A stretch of DNA of 64,000 bases from NCBI GenBank assembly GCA_900544645.1, contig UQWG01000001.1, positions 43,847 to 107,846 of the forward strand, written 5' to 3'. The notes beneath the pieces are model-generated. The model was given only the letters and a program-made list of their open reading frames with translations, ran no database searches and was not told where the DNA came from. Made by a program: the position numbers and the translations under genes. Below, piece after piece: positions 54,484-63,523 of this stretch. This stretch comes from an uncultured Collinsella sp. GTDB lineage: Bacteria; Actinomycetota; Coriobacteriia; Coriobacteriales; Coriobacteriaceae. Within the stretch, counting starts at the first letter, position 1. Each line of letters opens with the position of its first letter.

Positions 54484-55644
54484 CTACTTGGACAGCTCGT
54501 CGGCGAGGGCCTCGATCTGAGCGCGCGAGGCGTCGTTGAGCGAGCCCAGGACAGTCACCTTGTTCTGCGTCAAGGTGATGTCCTTCATGCCCTCGAGCTC
54601 CTTGGTCATAACCTTAGCGGCGGCAGGTGCCCAAGAGCCGGCCTCAACGAGCGCCACGGTGCGGTTCTGGTAGGCATGCTCGGCGAGCGTGTGGATGAAG
54701 GTGCTCATGAACGGGAAGATCTCGCCCTGATAGGTAATGGAAGCGAGCACCAGACGGTCGTAGCGGAACGCATCCTCAACGGCCTCGGCCATGTCGTCGC
54801 GAGCCAGGTCAAAGATAGAGACCTTCTGGCCGCGAGCCTCAAGCGCAGATGCAAGCTCCTCAACGGCAGCCTTCAGATGGCCATACACGCTCGCATAGGC
54901 AATCGTGATACCCTCGTCCTCGGGCTGATAGCTCGACCAGGTGTTATAGGTGTCGAGGTAGTAGCCCAGGTTCTCAGTCAGCACGGGGCCGTGGAGCGGG
55001 CAGATAATCTGGATGTCCAGGTCGGCGGCCTTCTTGAGGACGGCCTGCACGAACTTGCCGAACTTACCGACGATGCCAAAGTAGTAACGGCGCGCTTCGC
55101 AAGCCCAGCCCTCGGGATCCTCGATGTCGTTGGCGCCAAACTTGCCAAAACCGTCGGCACTAAAGAGCACCTTGTCGGTGGACTCGTAGGAGAAGAGCAC
55201 CTCGGGCCAGTGAACATTGGGGGCACCGACAAAGGTTAGGCTGTGGCCGCCCAGGTCGAGCACGTCGCCATCTTTGACGACCATCTTACGCTCGGGGAAG
55301 TCGGTGCCAAAGTAGTTGACCATCATACGGAAGGCGCCCATGCTGGCAACAATCTGCGCCTGGGGATAGCGCTCCATAAAGGCGGCGATGCCGGCGGAGT
55401 GATCGGGCTCCATGTGATGGACGATCAGGTAGTCGGGCGTGCGGCCATCGAGCACGGCCTCGAGGTTGCCGAGCCACTCGTCAACAAAACCGCCGTCGAC
55501 TGAATCGGCGACAGCGATCTTTTCGCCCAAGATAACGTAGCTGTTGTATGCCATGCCGTTCTCGGACACATCGTACTGGCCCTCGAACAGGTCAATGTCG
55601 TGATCGTTAACGCCAATGTAGCGAATATCCTTGGTGATCTCCAT
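54484..55644 (-). CDS. Flavodiiron protein (FprA/NorV-type)
   Basis: A 386-residue flavodiiron protein that reduces oxygen or nitric oxide in anaerobes. The diiron ligands are in HHMEPDHSAG, NVHWPEV and FSADGFGKFG of the lactamase-like domain (1-245); the flavodoxin domain (about 250-386) carries ASVYGHLKAAVEELA at its FMN site. No rubredoxin domain is fused. ATG 55644 has GGAGG upstream. It probably protects PFL and other oxygen-sensitive enzymes encoded nearby. It precedes a LacI-family gene in the opposite order, without close coupling. Confidence 0.92.
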   Translation of the reverse strand: MEITKDIRYIGVNDHDIDLFEGQYDVSENGMAYNSYVILGEKIAVADSVDGGFVDEWLGNLEAVLDGRTPDYLIVHHMEPDHSAGIAAFMERYPQAQIVASMGAFRMMVNYFGTDFPERKMVVKDGDVLDLGGHSLTFVGAPNVHWPEVLFSYESTDKVLFSADGFGKFGANDIEDPEGWACEARRYYFGIVGKFGKFVQAVLKKAADLDIQIICPLHGPVLTENLGYYLDTYNTWSSYQPEDEGITIAYASVYGHLKAAVEELASALEARGQKVSIFDLARDDMAEAVEDAFRYDRLVLASITYQGEIFPFMSTFIHTLAEHAYQNRTVALVEAGSWAPAAAKVMTKELEGMKDITLTQNKVTVLGSLNDASRAQIEALADELSK

Positions 55645-55773
55645 CAGGCAAAGCCTCCTAGATAGACAAAAGAGCCCGTCTATCATAGCACTCGTCTTCA
55701 TAGCCACGGCTATCTGCCAGCATCCTTATCGATTGTTATTGAGGCGGAATATATCGCCATTGACCTGCAAAAA

Positions 55774-56805
55774 CTATGTGCGCGGAGCTGCCGTGGTATG
55801 TCGAACGATAAGCTGGCCGGGAATACGAATGGCAACGGTTTTGTCCGTTGCCCCCGCCTTGGGAACCGCGTGCTCGAACACCTCGCGTCCACGCTGATGC
55901 AAATCGAATCGAACGGTCGTGAGCTCGTTGTGTGCCACAAAATCATCGAGCGAATCGTCGACGCCCACCACGCTCACGTCCTCGGGCACGCGCAGACCGC
56001 TATCGCGCAGCGCTGCAATCGCGCCATTTGCCATCTGGTCGTTTGCCGCGTAAATCGCCGTCATGGTGCGATCGTGCTCGGCCAGGTACCTGCCGGCCTC
56101 GTAGCCGCTGTTGGCAGACCAGTCGCCCTCGAGCGGCTCTGCCGGCTCGATGTGTTTACGCTCGAGTGCATCCTGCCAACCGGCGCGACGAAATTGCTCG
56201 TCGACCGAGAATGACGGGCCGCCAATATAGCGAATCTGCTCGTGCCCTAGCTCAAACAGGTGATCCATAAGCAATAGCGAGCAGCCGTAATGGTCGGAAT
56301 CGACCGTGGTCACCCGCGGGTGCGCGTACATGGTAACGATGACCGTGCCAATGCCCGGCAGTGGATCAAACGTCTCAAAATCGGGCGCCATGCGACTCAT
56401 GCCGATAATGATGCCGTCCACCGGCAATGCGGCCATACGACGCGTGGCCTCGGCAAGCGAAAACTCCTCGGTCTTGGACATCTCGACCAGCGTGATGGCG
56501 CAATTATGCTCGCGAGCAGCGCTGGCGATGCCGTCGATCATTGAGAGGTTGCCGAACTTGGTGACATCGTTGACGCACAGGCCGACCGAATGATAACGGC
56601 CGTCGCGCAGCGAGCGACCGGCATAACTCGGACGAAAGCCGAGCTTTTGCATAGCGGCCTGTACGCGCTGGCGCGTCTGCTCGTTAACGTTAGGCAAGCC
56701 GTTGGCGACGCGCGAAACCGTCTGCTGCGAAACGCCGGCAGCGCGGGCGACGTCGGCCATGGAGACCGGACGCGAACTGGTATCGTTGGACGGGCGCCTT
56801 GCCAC
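55774..56805 (-). CDS. LacI/GalR family transcriptional regulator (galactose genes)
   Basis: A 343-residue regulator. MADVARAAGVSQQTVSRVANGLPNVNEQTRQRV forms the DNA-binding region at about 16-50, followed by the hinge LGFRPSYAGRSLRDG and a sugar-binding domain. It is divergent from galK across 338 bp that hold three matching operator-like sites, so it is the likely galactose-operon repressor. ATG 56805 is the family start. Confidence 0.9.
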   Translation of the reverse strand: MARRPSNDTSSRPVSMADVARAAGVSQQTVSRVANGLPNVNEQTRQRVQAAMQKLGFRPSYAGRSLRDGRYHSVGLCVNDVTKFGNLSMIDGIASAAREHNCAITLVEMSKTEEFSLAEATRRMAALPVDGIIIGMSRMAPDFETFDPLPGIGTVIVTMYAHPRVTTVDSDHYGCSLLLMDHLFELGHEQIRYIGGPSFSVDEQFRRAGWQDALERKHIEPAEPLEGDWSANSGYEAGRYLAEHDRTMTAIYAANDQMANGAIAALRDSGLRVPEDVSVVGVDDSLDDFVAHNELTTVRFDLHQRGREVFEHAVPKAGATDKTVAIRIPGQLIVRHTTAAPRT

Positions 56806-56898
56806 AGGATCACCTTCACCCTTGCGAGATCTGAATAGCGTGAATGCCGGCCCGGGCAGAAATACATCCCGCGCCGAGGCCCGCTATCGTCGGACGCA

Positions 56899-57099
56899 TG
56901 TTAACGTACTCTACTTTTTCTATCTGCATCTCTTCTGCTTTATAAGTCCATACGGCAGTACCGTTCACGGCTGAATTTCTACCGATTACCAGATTCTCAA
57001 AAAGTGACAAGCGATGTGTTATGAGTACGTTAACATAGCCCGTAACGTGCGGTATCGTGAACACTTGGTTCATGCCGCTTTAAGTTGTTAACGTACTCA
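56899..57099. promoter_or_regulatory. Three LacI-type operators between galR-like gene and galK
   Basis: TGTTAACGTACTC occurs at 56899-56911, its reverse complement TGAGTACGTTAACA at 57022-57035, and TGTTAACGTACTCA at 57086-57099. The shared core GTTAACGTAC has a central CG. The spacing of the outer sites (123 and 64 bp) could allow looping. Confidence 0.8.
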
Positions 57100-57143
57100 T
57101 AACGACGCAAAACCCACCCGGGCGCGCCAAGGAAAGGACTCCC

Positions 57144-58349
57144 ATGACCACCCCCGACAAAAAGACACTCGCCACGCTCACCAAGCTGTTCGAGGAGGAG
57201 TTTGGCCCCATCGGCGACCGCCAGGTGCTCTACGTGCACGCGCCCGGCCGCTCCGAGATCAGCGGCAACCACACTGACCACGAGGGTGGCCACGTTATCG
57301 CCGGCTCGCTCGATGTCGCCGTCGACGGCATCGCCGTGGCAACCGATTCCAACAAGGTTCGCGTAGCCGACGAGGGCTATCCCACGTTTGAAATCGCGCT
57401 CGACACGCTAGACGTTCAGGAGTCCGAGAAGGGCACGTCCGCGAGCCTCGTCCGCGGCATGGCCCACGAAATCGCTGCTCTGGGCGTTGAGCCCCAGGGC
57501 TTCGACTTTGCCTTCACCTGCTCCGTCCCCTCGGGCGGCGGTCTTTCGAGCTCCGCTGCTGTCGAGGCGGCATACGGTCGCGCCATGGAGACGCTCTGGG
57601 ACGCACCCGCCATCGAGCCCGTCGCGCTCGCCCAGATGAGCCAGCGCACCGAGAACAACTATTACGGCAAGCCCTGCGGTCTGATGGACCAGGCCGCCGT
57701 TTGCTTGGGCGGCCTCGCCTACATGGACTTTGAGGATCAGGCTCAGCCTAAAACCCAGAAGCTCGAGCTCAACTTTGAGGATCACGGTTATGCGCTCGTG
57801 CTCGTTAAGGTCGGTGCCGACCACGTGGCCGCCACCGACGACTACGCCGCCGTTCCGCGCGAGATGCAGGACGTCGCTGCCGAGTTTGGCAAGGCACGCC
57901 TGTGCGAGGTAAACGTGGCGGACTTTGACGCCAAGCTCCCCGAGCTGCGCGCCAAGCTGGGCGACCGCGCCTGCCTGCGCGCCGTTCACTACTGGTACGA
58001 AAACGGCCTGGTCGATAAGCGCTGGGCGGCCCTGAACGCCGGCGACATCGACCAGTTCCTGGTCCTGACGCGCGAGTCCGGCGCCAGCTCTGCCATGTAC
58101 CTGCAGAATGTCGTCGCCAAGCTGGGCTCCGAGCAGCCCTCAATGTATGCCCTGGCACTGGCCGAGCACGTGCTCGACGGCCGCGGTGCCGTTCGTATTC
58201 ACGGTGGCGGCTTTGGCGGCACCATCCAGGCCTTCGTGCCGCTCGATCTGGTCGACACCTTCATCGCCAAGATGAACGGCTGGCTGGGCGAGGGCTCTGC
58301 CCGCCACTACGCAATTTCTGACAAGGGGGCTTACGCGGCATGGCTGTAA
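57144..58349 (+). CDS. galK: Galactokinase
   Basis: A 401-residue GHMP kinase that phosphorylates galactose at C1. Signature motifs are PGRSEISGNHTDHEGGHV, VPSGGGLSSSAAVEAAYG and IHGGGFGGTIQAF. SGNH in place of the common GEH is a variant also seen in Coriobacteria and some Clostridia. AAGGA lies 9 bases before the ATG. It overlaps galT by 10 bp, so the pair is co-translated in the Leloir pathway. galE is not in the window. Confidence 0.95.
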   Translation: MTTPDKKTLATLTKLFEEEFGPIGDRQVLYVHAPGRSEISGNHTDHEGGHVIAGSLDVAVDGIAVATDSNKVRVADEGYPTFEIALDTLDVQESEKGTSASLVRGMAHEIAALGVEPQGFDFAFTCSVPSGGGLSSSAAVEAAYGRAMETLWDAPAIEPVALAQMSQRTENNYYGKPCGLMDQAAVCLGGLAYMDFEDQAQPKTQKLELNFEDHGYALVLVKVGADHVAATDDYAAVPREMQDVAAEFGKARLCEVNVADFDAKLPELRAKLGDRACLRAVHYWYENGLVDKRWAALNAGDIDQFLVLTRESGASSAMYLQNVVAKLGSEQPSMYALALAEHVLDGRGAVRIHGGGFGGTIQAFVPLDLVDTFIAKMNGWLGEGSARHYAISDKGAYAAWL

Positions 58350-59968
58350 TGACTGATGTGCGCGAGGCCGCGCAAGGCTTGATTGAGTATGCCATCCACC
58401 GATCGATGATCGGCCAGGACGATCGCATCTGGGCATACAACACCATTCTGGAGTGCATCGGTGCTACGGGCCCGGCGCTCGACATGACCTGGGCGCTGCA
58501 GAACGAGAAGCTCTCGCTCTTGCACCCCGATACGCTCCCCGATTTTGACCTGGAGGGCACGCTTGCCGCGCTTTCCGAGGCTGCCGTTGCCAACGGCGCC
58601 GCCGAGGACACGGCATCGGGCCGCGATCGCATCGCCATGCGCATCGTGGGCGTGCTGATGCCGAGGCCTTCGGTTGTAAACGAGGAGTTCAACGGCCGCA
58701 TGGGCGTCAACGAGCCCCGCGCCGCGACCGACTGGTTCTACGGCCTGTGCTGCGACGCCGGCTACGTGCGCCGTGCCGCCATCGCGCGCAACATCAAATG
58801 GAGCACCCCCACCAACTGGGGCGACCTCGAGATTACCATCAACCTGTCAAAGCCCGAAAAGGACCCGCGCGATATTGCCGCGGCCGGCGCCGCCAAAAAC
58901 ACGGGCGAGAAGTATCCCGCCTGCCAGCTCTGCATCGAAAACGAGGGCTATCCCGGACGCTCCGCTGCAGCCGACGGCGGCGCCCATCCCGCCCGCCAGA
59001 ATCTGCGCGTTATCCCCATTAAGCTCGACGGCGAGCGCTGGGGCTTCCAATACAGCCCGTACGCGTACTTTAACGAGCACTGCATTGCCATGAGCTCCGA
59101 GCATCGTCCGATGCACGTCGACCGCAAGGGGCTGACCTGCCTGCTCGACTTTGTCGACCTGTTCCCGCACTACTTTATTGGCTCCAACGCCGACCTGCCC
59201 ATCGTGGGCGGCTCGATTCTGTCGCACGACCACTTCCAGGGCGGCGCGCACGAGTTCCCCATGATGCATGCCGCCGAGGTCTCGCAGTTTAGCGTGCCCG
59301 GTTTTGACCAGGTCAGCGGTACCGTGCTGCAGTGGCCGCTCTCGGTGCTGCGCCTGCGCTCGCATGACCGCGCTCAGCTGCTCGACGCTGCCGAGAAGAT
59401 TATCCTCGCCTGGCGCGAGTGGACCGATGAGTCTGTGGGCGTCATCGCGTACACAGCCGATGGCGTGGCGCACAACACCGTGACGCCCGTCATCCGCCGC
59501 GTCGACTCCCGCGGCAATGCCGGCGGCGAAATCTACGAGGCCTACCTGGCGCTTCGCTGCAACATCACGACTGACGAGCATCCGCTGGGCGTATTCCACC
59601 CGCATGCCGAGTACCACCACATCAAGAAGGAGAACATCGGCCTGATCGAGGTCATGGGCCTGGCCATTTTGCCGCCACGCCTGGTTCCCGAGCTCGGCGC
59701 CGTCCGCGAGCACCTGCTGGCCGCCAAGGTCGACGCAAGCTACGACCTTGGCGCCGCACTCGAGGGCGACGACCTTTGCCGCAGCCACGCCGCATGGGCC
59801 AAGGACGTCTTTGCCCGCCGCGCCGACGAGCTTACGGCCGACAACGCCATCGATATCCTGCACGAAGAGGTCGGCGTGGTGTTTGGCCACGTGCTCGACA
59901 ACGCCGGCGTCTTTAAGTGGGACGAAGCCGGCCGCGCCGCCCAGCAGCGCTTTATCGACTCACTGTAA
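58340..59968 (+). CDS. galT: Galactose-1-phosphate uridylyltransferase, GalT class II
   Basis: A 542-residue GalT of the long, Firmicutes-type class. The FNGRMGVNEPRAATDWFYGLC start, MSSEHRPMHVDRKGL, and GGSILSHDHFQGGAHEFPM active-site His stretch are diagnostic. It exchanges UMP between UDP-glucose and galactose-1-phosphate. ATG 58340 overlaps the galK end; a second ATG at 58349 is possible. It ends in a strong terminator. Confidence 0.95.
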   Translation: MAVMTDVREAAQGLIEYAIHRSMIGQDDRIWAYNTILECIGATGPALDMTWALQNEKLSLLHPDTLPDFDLEGTLAALSEAAVANGAAEDTASGRDRIAMRIVGVLMPRPSVVNEEFNGRMGVNEPRAATDWFYGLCCDAGYVRRAAIARNIKWSTPTNWGDLEITINLSKPEKDPRDIAAAGAAKNTGEKYPACQLCIENEGYPGRSAAADGGAHPARQNLRVIPIKLDGERWGFQYSPYAYFNEHCIAMSSEHRPMHVDRKGLTCLLDFVDLFPHYFIGSNADLPIVGGSILSHDHFQGGAHEFPMMHAAEVSQFSVPGFDQVSGTVLQWPLSVLRLRSHDRAQLLDAAEKIILAWREWTDESVGVIAYTADGVAHNTVTPVIRRVDSRGNAGGEIYEAYLALRCNITTDEHPLGVFHPHAEYHHIKKENIGLIEVMGLAILPPRLVPELGAVREHLLAAKVDASYDLGAALEGDDLCRSHAAWAKDVFARRADELTADNAIDILHEEVGVVFGHVLDNAGVFKWDEAGRAAQQRFIDSL

Positions 59969-60014
59969 TGATCCCTTGGGGACGGAGGAAAACGGATCAT
60001 TTCGTCTTCAAGAC

Positions 60015-60057
60015 AACGGCGCCCGCCGGCAACATCGCCGGCGGGCGCCGTTTTTGA
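60015..60057 (+). terminator. Terminator of galKT
   Basis: Sixteen-base perfect arms (60015-60030 and 60037-60052) with a 6-base loop and TTTTT, 46 bp after the galT stop. Confidence 0.95.
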
Positions 60058-60062
60058 GTGTA

Positions 60063-60121
60063 GTCATTGGGGACGTTCTTAAACGCCTAGTCATTAAAGA
60101 ACGTCCCCGACGACTAATGAC
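60063..60121. repeat. GGGGACGTTCTT hairpin
   Basis: Twelve-base perfect arms (60069-60080 and 60097-60108) with outer GTCATT/AATGAC words (60063-60068 and 60116-60121). The GGGGACGT and CGACTA words recur at 45666-45699, so it belongs to a dispersed repeat group. Confidence 0.6.
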
Positions 60122-60123
60122 TC

Positions 60124-60187
60124 GAGCGTGGAAAATCTCCCACTTTGAGCTCGTATGGGCACCAAAAGCGGGAGATTATCCACGCTC
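60124..60187. repeat. Palindrome between galT and lacC
   Basis: Eighteen-base arms (60124-60141 and 60170-60187) with one mismatch around a 28-base loop. It ends 23 bp before the convergent lacC 3' end and has no T-run. Confidence 0.6.
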
Positions 60188-60209
60188 ATTCTATTAGGAG
60201 TCGCAACCG

Positions 60210-61145
60210 CTACAACTCTACGACCTCAACGCTGTTGTAGACCTCGCCCCAGCGGTCCATGACCAGGTGGCCGGTCTTGGGATCCATGGCGTTGAGCTTG
60301 CCGCAGGTATTGGCGGTCTTGAGCACCGTGACGTCGTCGGCACCAGCAGCAATGGCATGCGCAAAGCCGGCGATGGTCGAGTCACCGGAACCCGTCGCGT
60401 TCACAGCCGCAATCGCGGGCGTCTTGGCACGGAACGCGCGGCCCTCATGGAAGCCCACCGAACCGGCAGCGCCCATCGAAACGACAACCCAGGGGATACC
60501 GGCAAAACGGTCATCGGCGGCAAGCGCCTCGCGCAGGGCATCGACATCATCGGTCGTAAAGGACGTGCCCAGCAGGCCGTTGATCTCAGTCAGGTTGGGC
60601 TTTACGAGCTCGGGCTTAGCGTCGGACTCCAGCGCGGCCTCCAGCGATGCACCCGAGGTGTCGAGCAGCACCTTGGCGCCCGCCTCCTCGGCGATCTTGA
60701 CGAGCTCGGCATAGTAGCCGGCATCGACGCCACGCGGCAGCGAGCCCGAAAGCGTCACAACGTCCGCCTTCGCTGCAAGCTCGGCGAACTTGGCCGTAAA
60801 GGCCTCGAGCTCGGCCGGGGCAATCTGCGGGCCGCTCTCCAAAAGCTCGGTCTGATTACCCTCGTGCAGAATATTCAGGCAAATGCGCGTCTCACCGGCG
60901 ATGGGCACAAAGTCGTTCTTGACGCCGTCGGCATCCATAAGCTCGGCCATATAGGCACCCATGTGGCCGCCGAGCAGACCGGTCGCGAGCACATCGTCGC
61001 CCAACTGCAGCAGCACACGGCTCACGTTGAGGCCCTTGCCGCCAGCGGTCTTTTCGGGCGTCACACGGTTAACATCGTCGATGATCAGCTTGTCGAGCTG
61101 ATAGCGCGTATCAATCGACGGGTTCATGGTAACGGTCAGAATCAT
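60210..61145 (-). CDS. lacC: Tagatose-6-phosphate kinase (PfkB family)
   Basis: A 311-residue PfkB-type kinase. MNPSIDTRYQLDKL, TAGGKGLNVSRVLLQLG and the catalytic AVNATGSGDSTIAGF are present. The sequence alone fits 1-phosphofructokinase or tagatose-6-phosphate kinase; its place after lacA, lacB and lacX on the same strand favours the latter. AGGAG precedes ATG 61145. It makes tagatose-1,6-bisphosphate; the matching aldolase lacD is absent from the cluster. Confidence 0.88.
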   Translation of the reverse strand: MILTVTMNPSIDTRYQLDKLIIDDVNRVTPEKTAGGKGLNVSRVLLQLGDDVLATGLLGGHMGAYMAELMDADGVKNDFVPIAGETRICLNILHEGNQTELLESGPQIAPAELEAFTAKFAELAAKADVVTLSGSLPRGVDAGYYAELVKIAEEAGAKVLLDTSGASLEAALESDAKPELVKPNLTEINGLLGTSFTTDDVDALREALAADDRFAGIPWVVVSMGAAGSVGFHEGRAFRAKTPAIAAVNATGSGDSTIAGFAHAIAAGADDVTVLKTANTCGKLNAMDPKTGHLVMDRWGEVYNSVEVVEL

Positions 61146-61198
61146 GTTGAACTCCTGTTCCGGGGCGGCATGACCCGCCCCAAACATACGATAACTCG

Positions 61199-62080
61199 TT
61201 AAAGGATCTCGATCTCAAAACCGCGGGTGACGGTCTCTCCCGGCTTGGCCACCAGGCAGCCACGCTTGTGCTCCAGGATATCGTCCTCGTCGGAGCAGGT
61301 GGACAGACCACCCCACGGTTCAACAGCCACAAAGTCGCCCTCGGGCTTGCTCCACACAATCAGGTACGGCATATCGGGGAACGTCAGGCGCACGCCCTTG
61401 TCCTCGGTTTTCTTGGTCAGCGTAACCACGCGGCTCTCGAGCACGTCGAAGATGGTCTCCGCGAAGTCAAAGAGTTCATGGGTAAGCGGCAGGTTCTGGC
61501 CGATCATGGGGTTCTTGCTGCGATGCTCAACATCAATCAGGCCCGTCGAGGGAACGGCAGTGCAGAGGTCGGTGGCCTCACGCTGCTCAAAACGAAGCTC
61601 GTAGTCGTCATAGGACTCGCCCTCGTCGAGCGGGCACTTAAAGCCGGGGTGACCGCCCACAAAGAACGGCATGTCCTCGGTGCCCTCATTGGTCACCTCG
61701 TACGACACGGCCACCTTTTCCGAATCGATCGTGTAACGAGCAACGATCTTAAACGGATACGGGTACTGCTCGAGCAACTCGGCATGGTCGGCAGAGCTTA
61801 AGCTCAGCGCAACCATGTTGTCGGTCTGTTCCTCGAGCTTCCACTCCTGCTTGCGCGCAAAGCCGTGGCGGGCGAGCTTTACCTCGCGGCCGCCCATGGT
61901 CATTGCGTGACCGTCACGAAGGCCACCGCAGATCGGGAAACAAATGGGCGCCTGGCCCGACCAGACCGCCGGGTCACCCTGCCACAGGTACTCACGGCCG
62001 TTGGCCGCAATAGAAGTGAACGACCCACCCTCCGTGCTCAGTGCTACGCGAATAGAACCGTTATCAAGAACAAACTCCAT
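61199..62080 (-). CDS. lacX: Aldose 1-epimerase-like protein (LacX)
   Basis: A 293-residue galactose-mutarotase-fold protein. VALSTEGGSFTSI, GREYLWQGDP, FPICGGLRDG, the catalytic His in VGGHPGFKCPL and the acid/base Glu in VAVEPWGGLST are visible. Its position within the lac genes and its length match LacX of Gram-positive lac operons, whose exact role is not settled. ATG 62080 has GGGAAGG upstream. The gap to lacB (119 bp) is the longest in this operon. Confidence 0.87.
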   Translation of the reverse strand: MEFVLDNGSIRVALSTEGGSFTSIAANGREYLWQGDPAVWSGQAPICFPICGGLRDGHAMTMGGREVKLARHGFARKQEWKLEEQTDNMVALSLSSADHAELLEQYPYPFKIVARYTIDSEKVAVSYEVTNEGTEDMPFFVGGHPGFKCPLDEGESYDDYELRFEQREATDLCTAVPSTGLIDVEHRSKNPMIGQNLPLTHELFDFAETIFDVLESRVVTLTKKTEDKGVRLTFPDMPYLIVWSKPEGDFVAVEPWGGLSTCSDEDDILEHKRGCLVAKPGETVTRGFEIEIL

Positions 62081-62199
62081 AGGAGCCTTCCCTTTCTTAC
62101 GACAGCCCGCCAAGTCAATAGGGCTGATAGAAAACCGGCCCGCGCCCCCTCACAGAAACGCGAGCCGTCAACGGACTAGTAAATTACGCCGGATACCCG

Positions 62200-62724
62200 C
62201 TAATCATGGTATTCGCCGCGGTCCCACTTCTCCAGGAACTCGTCAAAGAAGTGCGGGTCAGCCTGAGCCTCGGCGTCGGCCTTGTTGCAAGCATCGATCT
62301 TGGCGATCAGGGCATCGTGCTCGGGGGTCTTCTCGTAGGGCTCCTCCAGGAAGGCAAGCATAATGTCGGCCATCAGGAACTCGCCGGTGATCTTGCCGCC
62401 AAAGCCCACGATGTTGGCGTTGAGCTCGCGACGGGCATACAGGGCAGAGGTCATGTCGCGAACCAGGGCGCAGCGGGCGCCGGGAACCTTGTTGACGGCG
62501 TTGGTGATGCCGATGCCGGTGCCGCAAAGGGCCACGCCAAAGTCGGCCTTGCCGCTGGCAACAGCCTCGCCCACGGCCTTACCGTAGATGGGGTAGTGCG
62601 TACGGGTGTGGCTGTAGGTGCCGCAGTCGAGCACCTTGTAGCCAGCCTGCTCCAGGCGGTCGGCCAGATAGATCTTCTCGTCCGTAACGATATGGTCGCA
62701 ACCGATTGCGATGGTCTTCTTCAT
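62200..62724 (-). CDS. lacB: Galactose-6-phosphate isomerase subunit LacB
   Basis: A 174-residue RpiB/LacB-fold protein. [42 protein letters not shown] and [22 protein letters not shown] are the LacB signature, longer than ordinary RpiB. With LacA it converts galactose-6-phosphate to tagatose-6-phosphate, which implies a PTS for galactose or lactose elsewhere. It starts 63 bp after lacA on the same strand. Confidence 0.94.
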   Translation of the reverse strand: MKKTIAIGCDHIVTDEKIYLADRLEQAGYKVLDCGTYSHTRTHYPIYGKAVGEAVASGKADFGVALCGTGIGITNAVNKVPGARCALVRDMTSALYARRELNANIVGFGGKITGEFLMADIMLAFLEEPYEKTPEHDALIAKIDACNKADAEAQADPHFFDEFLEKWDRGEYHD

Positions 62725-62787
62725 CAGAACGTCCTTTCGTCTGAATTCACAAGTTGAGGTAGAAGTTCGAGTTCTCGGTGGCTCTCG

Positions 62788-63216
62788 TTAGGCCATCTTG
62801 TTGAGCATGTCGACACGGATCTGGTGACGGCCGCCGGCGTACTGGGCGCGCAGGAACTCGCGGGCGATCTTCTTGGCGACCTCGGTACCCACAACGCCCG
62901 GGCCCATGGTGACCATGCGCGAGCCGTTGTGCTCGCGGGTCATGTAGGCGGAACGCTCGTCGGAAATGTTGGCGACGACCATGCCCTTAATCTTGACGGC
63001 GGCCATATAGGAGCCGACGCCGTACTTATCGAATGCGAAGCCCTGGGAATCCATGTGCTCCAGCAGGTCCTTAGCAACGGCGGTCGCGGAATCGACAAAG
63101 TCCGCGGCAGGGGTCTCGGAATAGTCGACGACCTCGTGACCGTCGGCGATGAGCATCTCCTTGATGGACTCCTTCATCGACATACCGTCGGCATCGGAAG
63201 CGATTACAACCCTCAT
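62788..63216 (-). CDS. lacA: Galactose-6-phosphate isomerase subunit LacA
   Basis: A 142-residue protein with the LacA pattern: VIASDADGMSMKESIKEML, DKYGVGSYMAAVKIKGMVVANISDERSAYMTREHN and a C-terminal GGRHQIRVDMLNKM. The usual RpiB catalytic Cys is not at the canonical site, as in other LacA chains that form heteromers with LacB. It is the first gene of the operon; GGAGG precedes the ATG. Its upstream region carries two dyads. Confidence 0.94.
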   Translation of the reverse strand: MRVVIASDADGMSMKESIKEMLIADGHEVVDYSETPAADFVDSATAVAKDLLEHMDSQGFAFDKYGVGSYMAAVKIKGMVVANISDERSAYMTREHNGSRMVTMGPGVVGTEVAKKIAREFLRAQYAGGRHQIRVDMLNKMA

Positions 63217-63310
63217 GACATCCTCCTTGAGAGATACGCAGGTGCGTAGTTTCTGTTTGGAAGTGTTGAATCGCGTTCAGGTCCGGGCATCTGAATGTGC
63301 GGTTCTTCAC

Positions 63311-63386
63311 TGTTCATGTTTATTTGAACACATTCGAACATCGACTGCAACAACAATTTGTTTATCTTTGTTCTTTTTTGAACAAA
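63311..63386 (-). promoter_or_regulatory. Operator-like dyads upstream of lacA
   Basis: TGTTCA-N8-TGAACA (63311-63330) and TTTGTTC-N6-GAACAAA (63367-63386), with another GAACA word between. Their centres are 56 bp apart, in the AT-rich promoter region of the lac genes. A DeoR/LacR-type or GntR-type repressor is likely. Confidence 0.65.
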
Positions 63387-63459
63387 TACCGTTTACGGAT
63401 GATTGCTGACAGTTTGGGATCGGCGCGGACGTAGTGACCACGTGTTCAACAAACAAAAA

Positions 63460-63486
63460 GGCGGCCGAGAACGTGTCTCGGCCGCC
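63460..63486 (-). terminator. Terminator of the right-edge membrane protein gene
   Basis: Eleven-base perfect arms (63460-63470 and 63476-63486). On the minus strand it is followed by CTTTTTG, 40 bp after the stop codon. Confidence 0.85.
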
Positions 63487-63523
63487 CTTCGGCGGTATTC
63501 CCCGGTATATACAGCTGTTTTAG

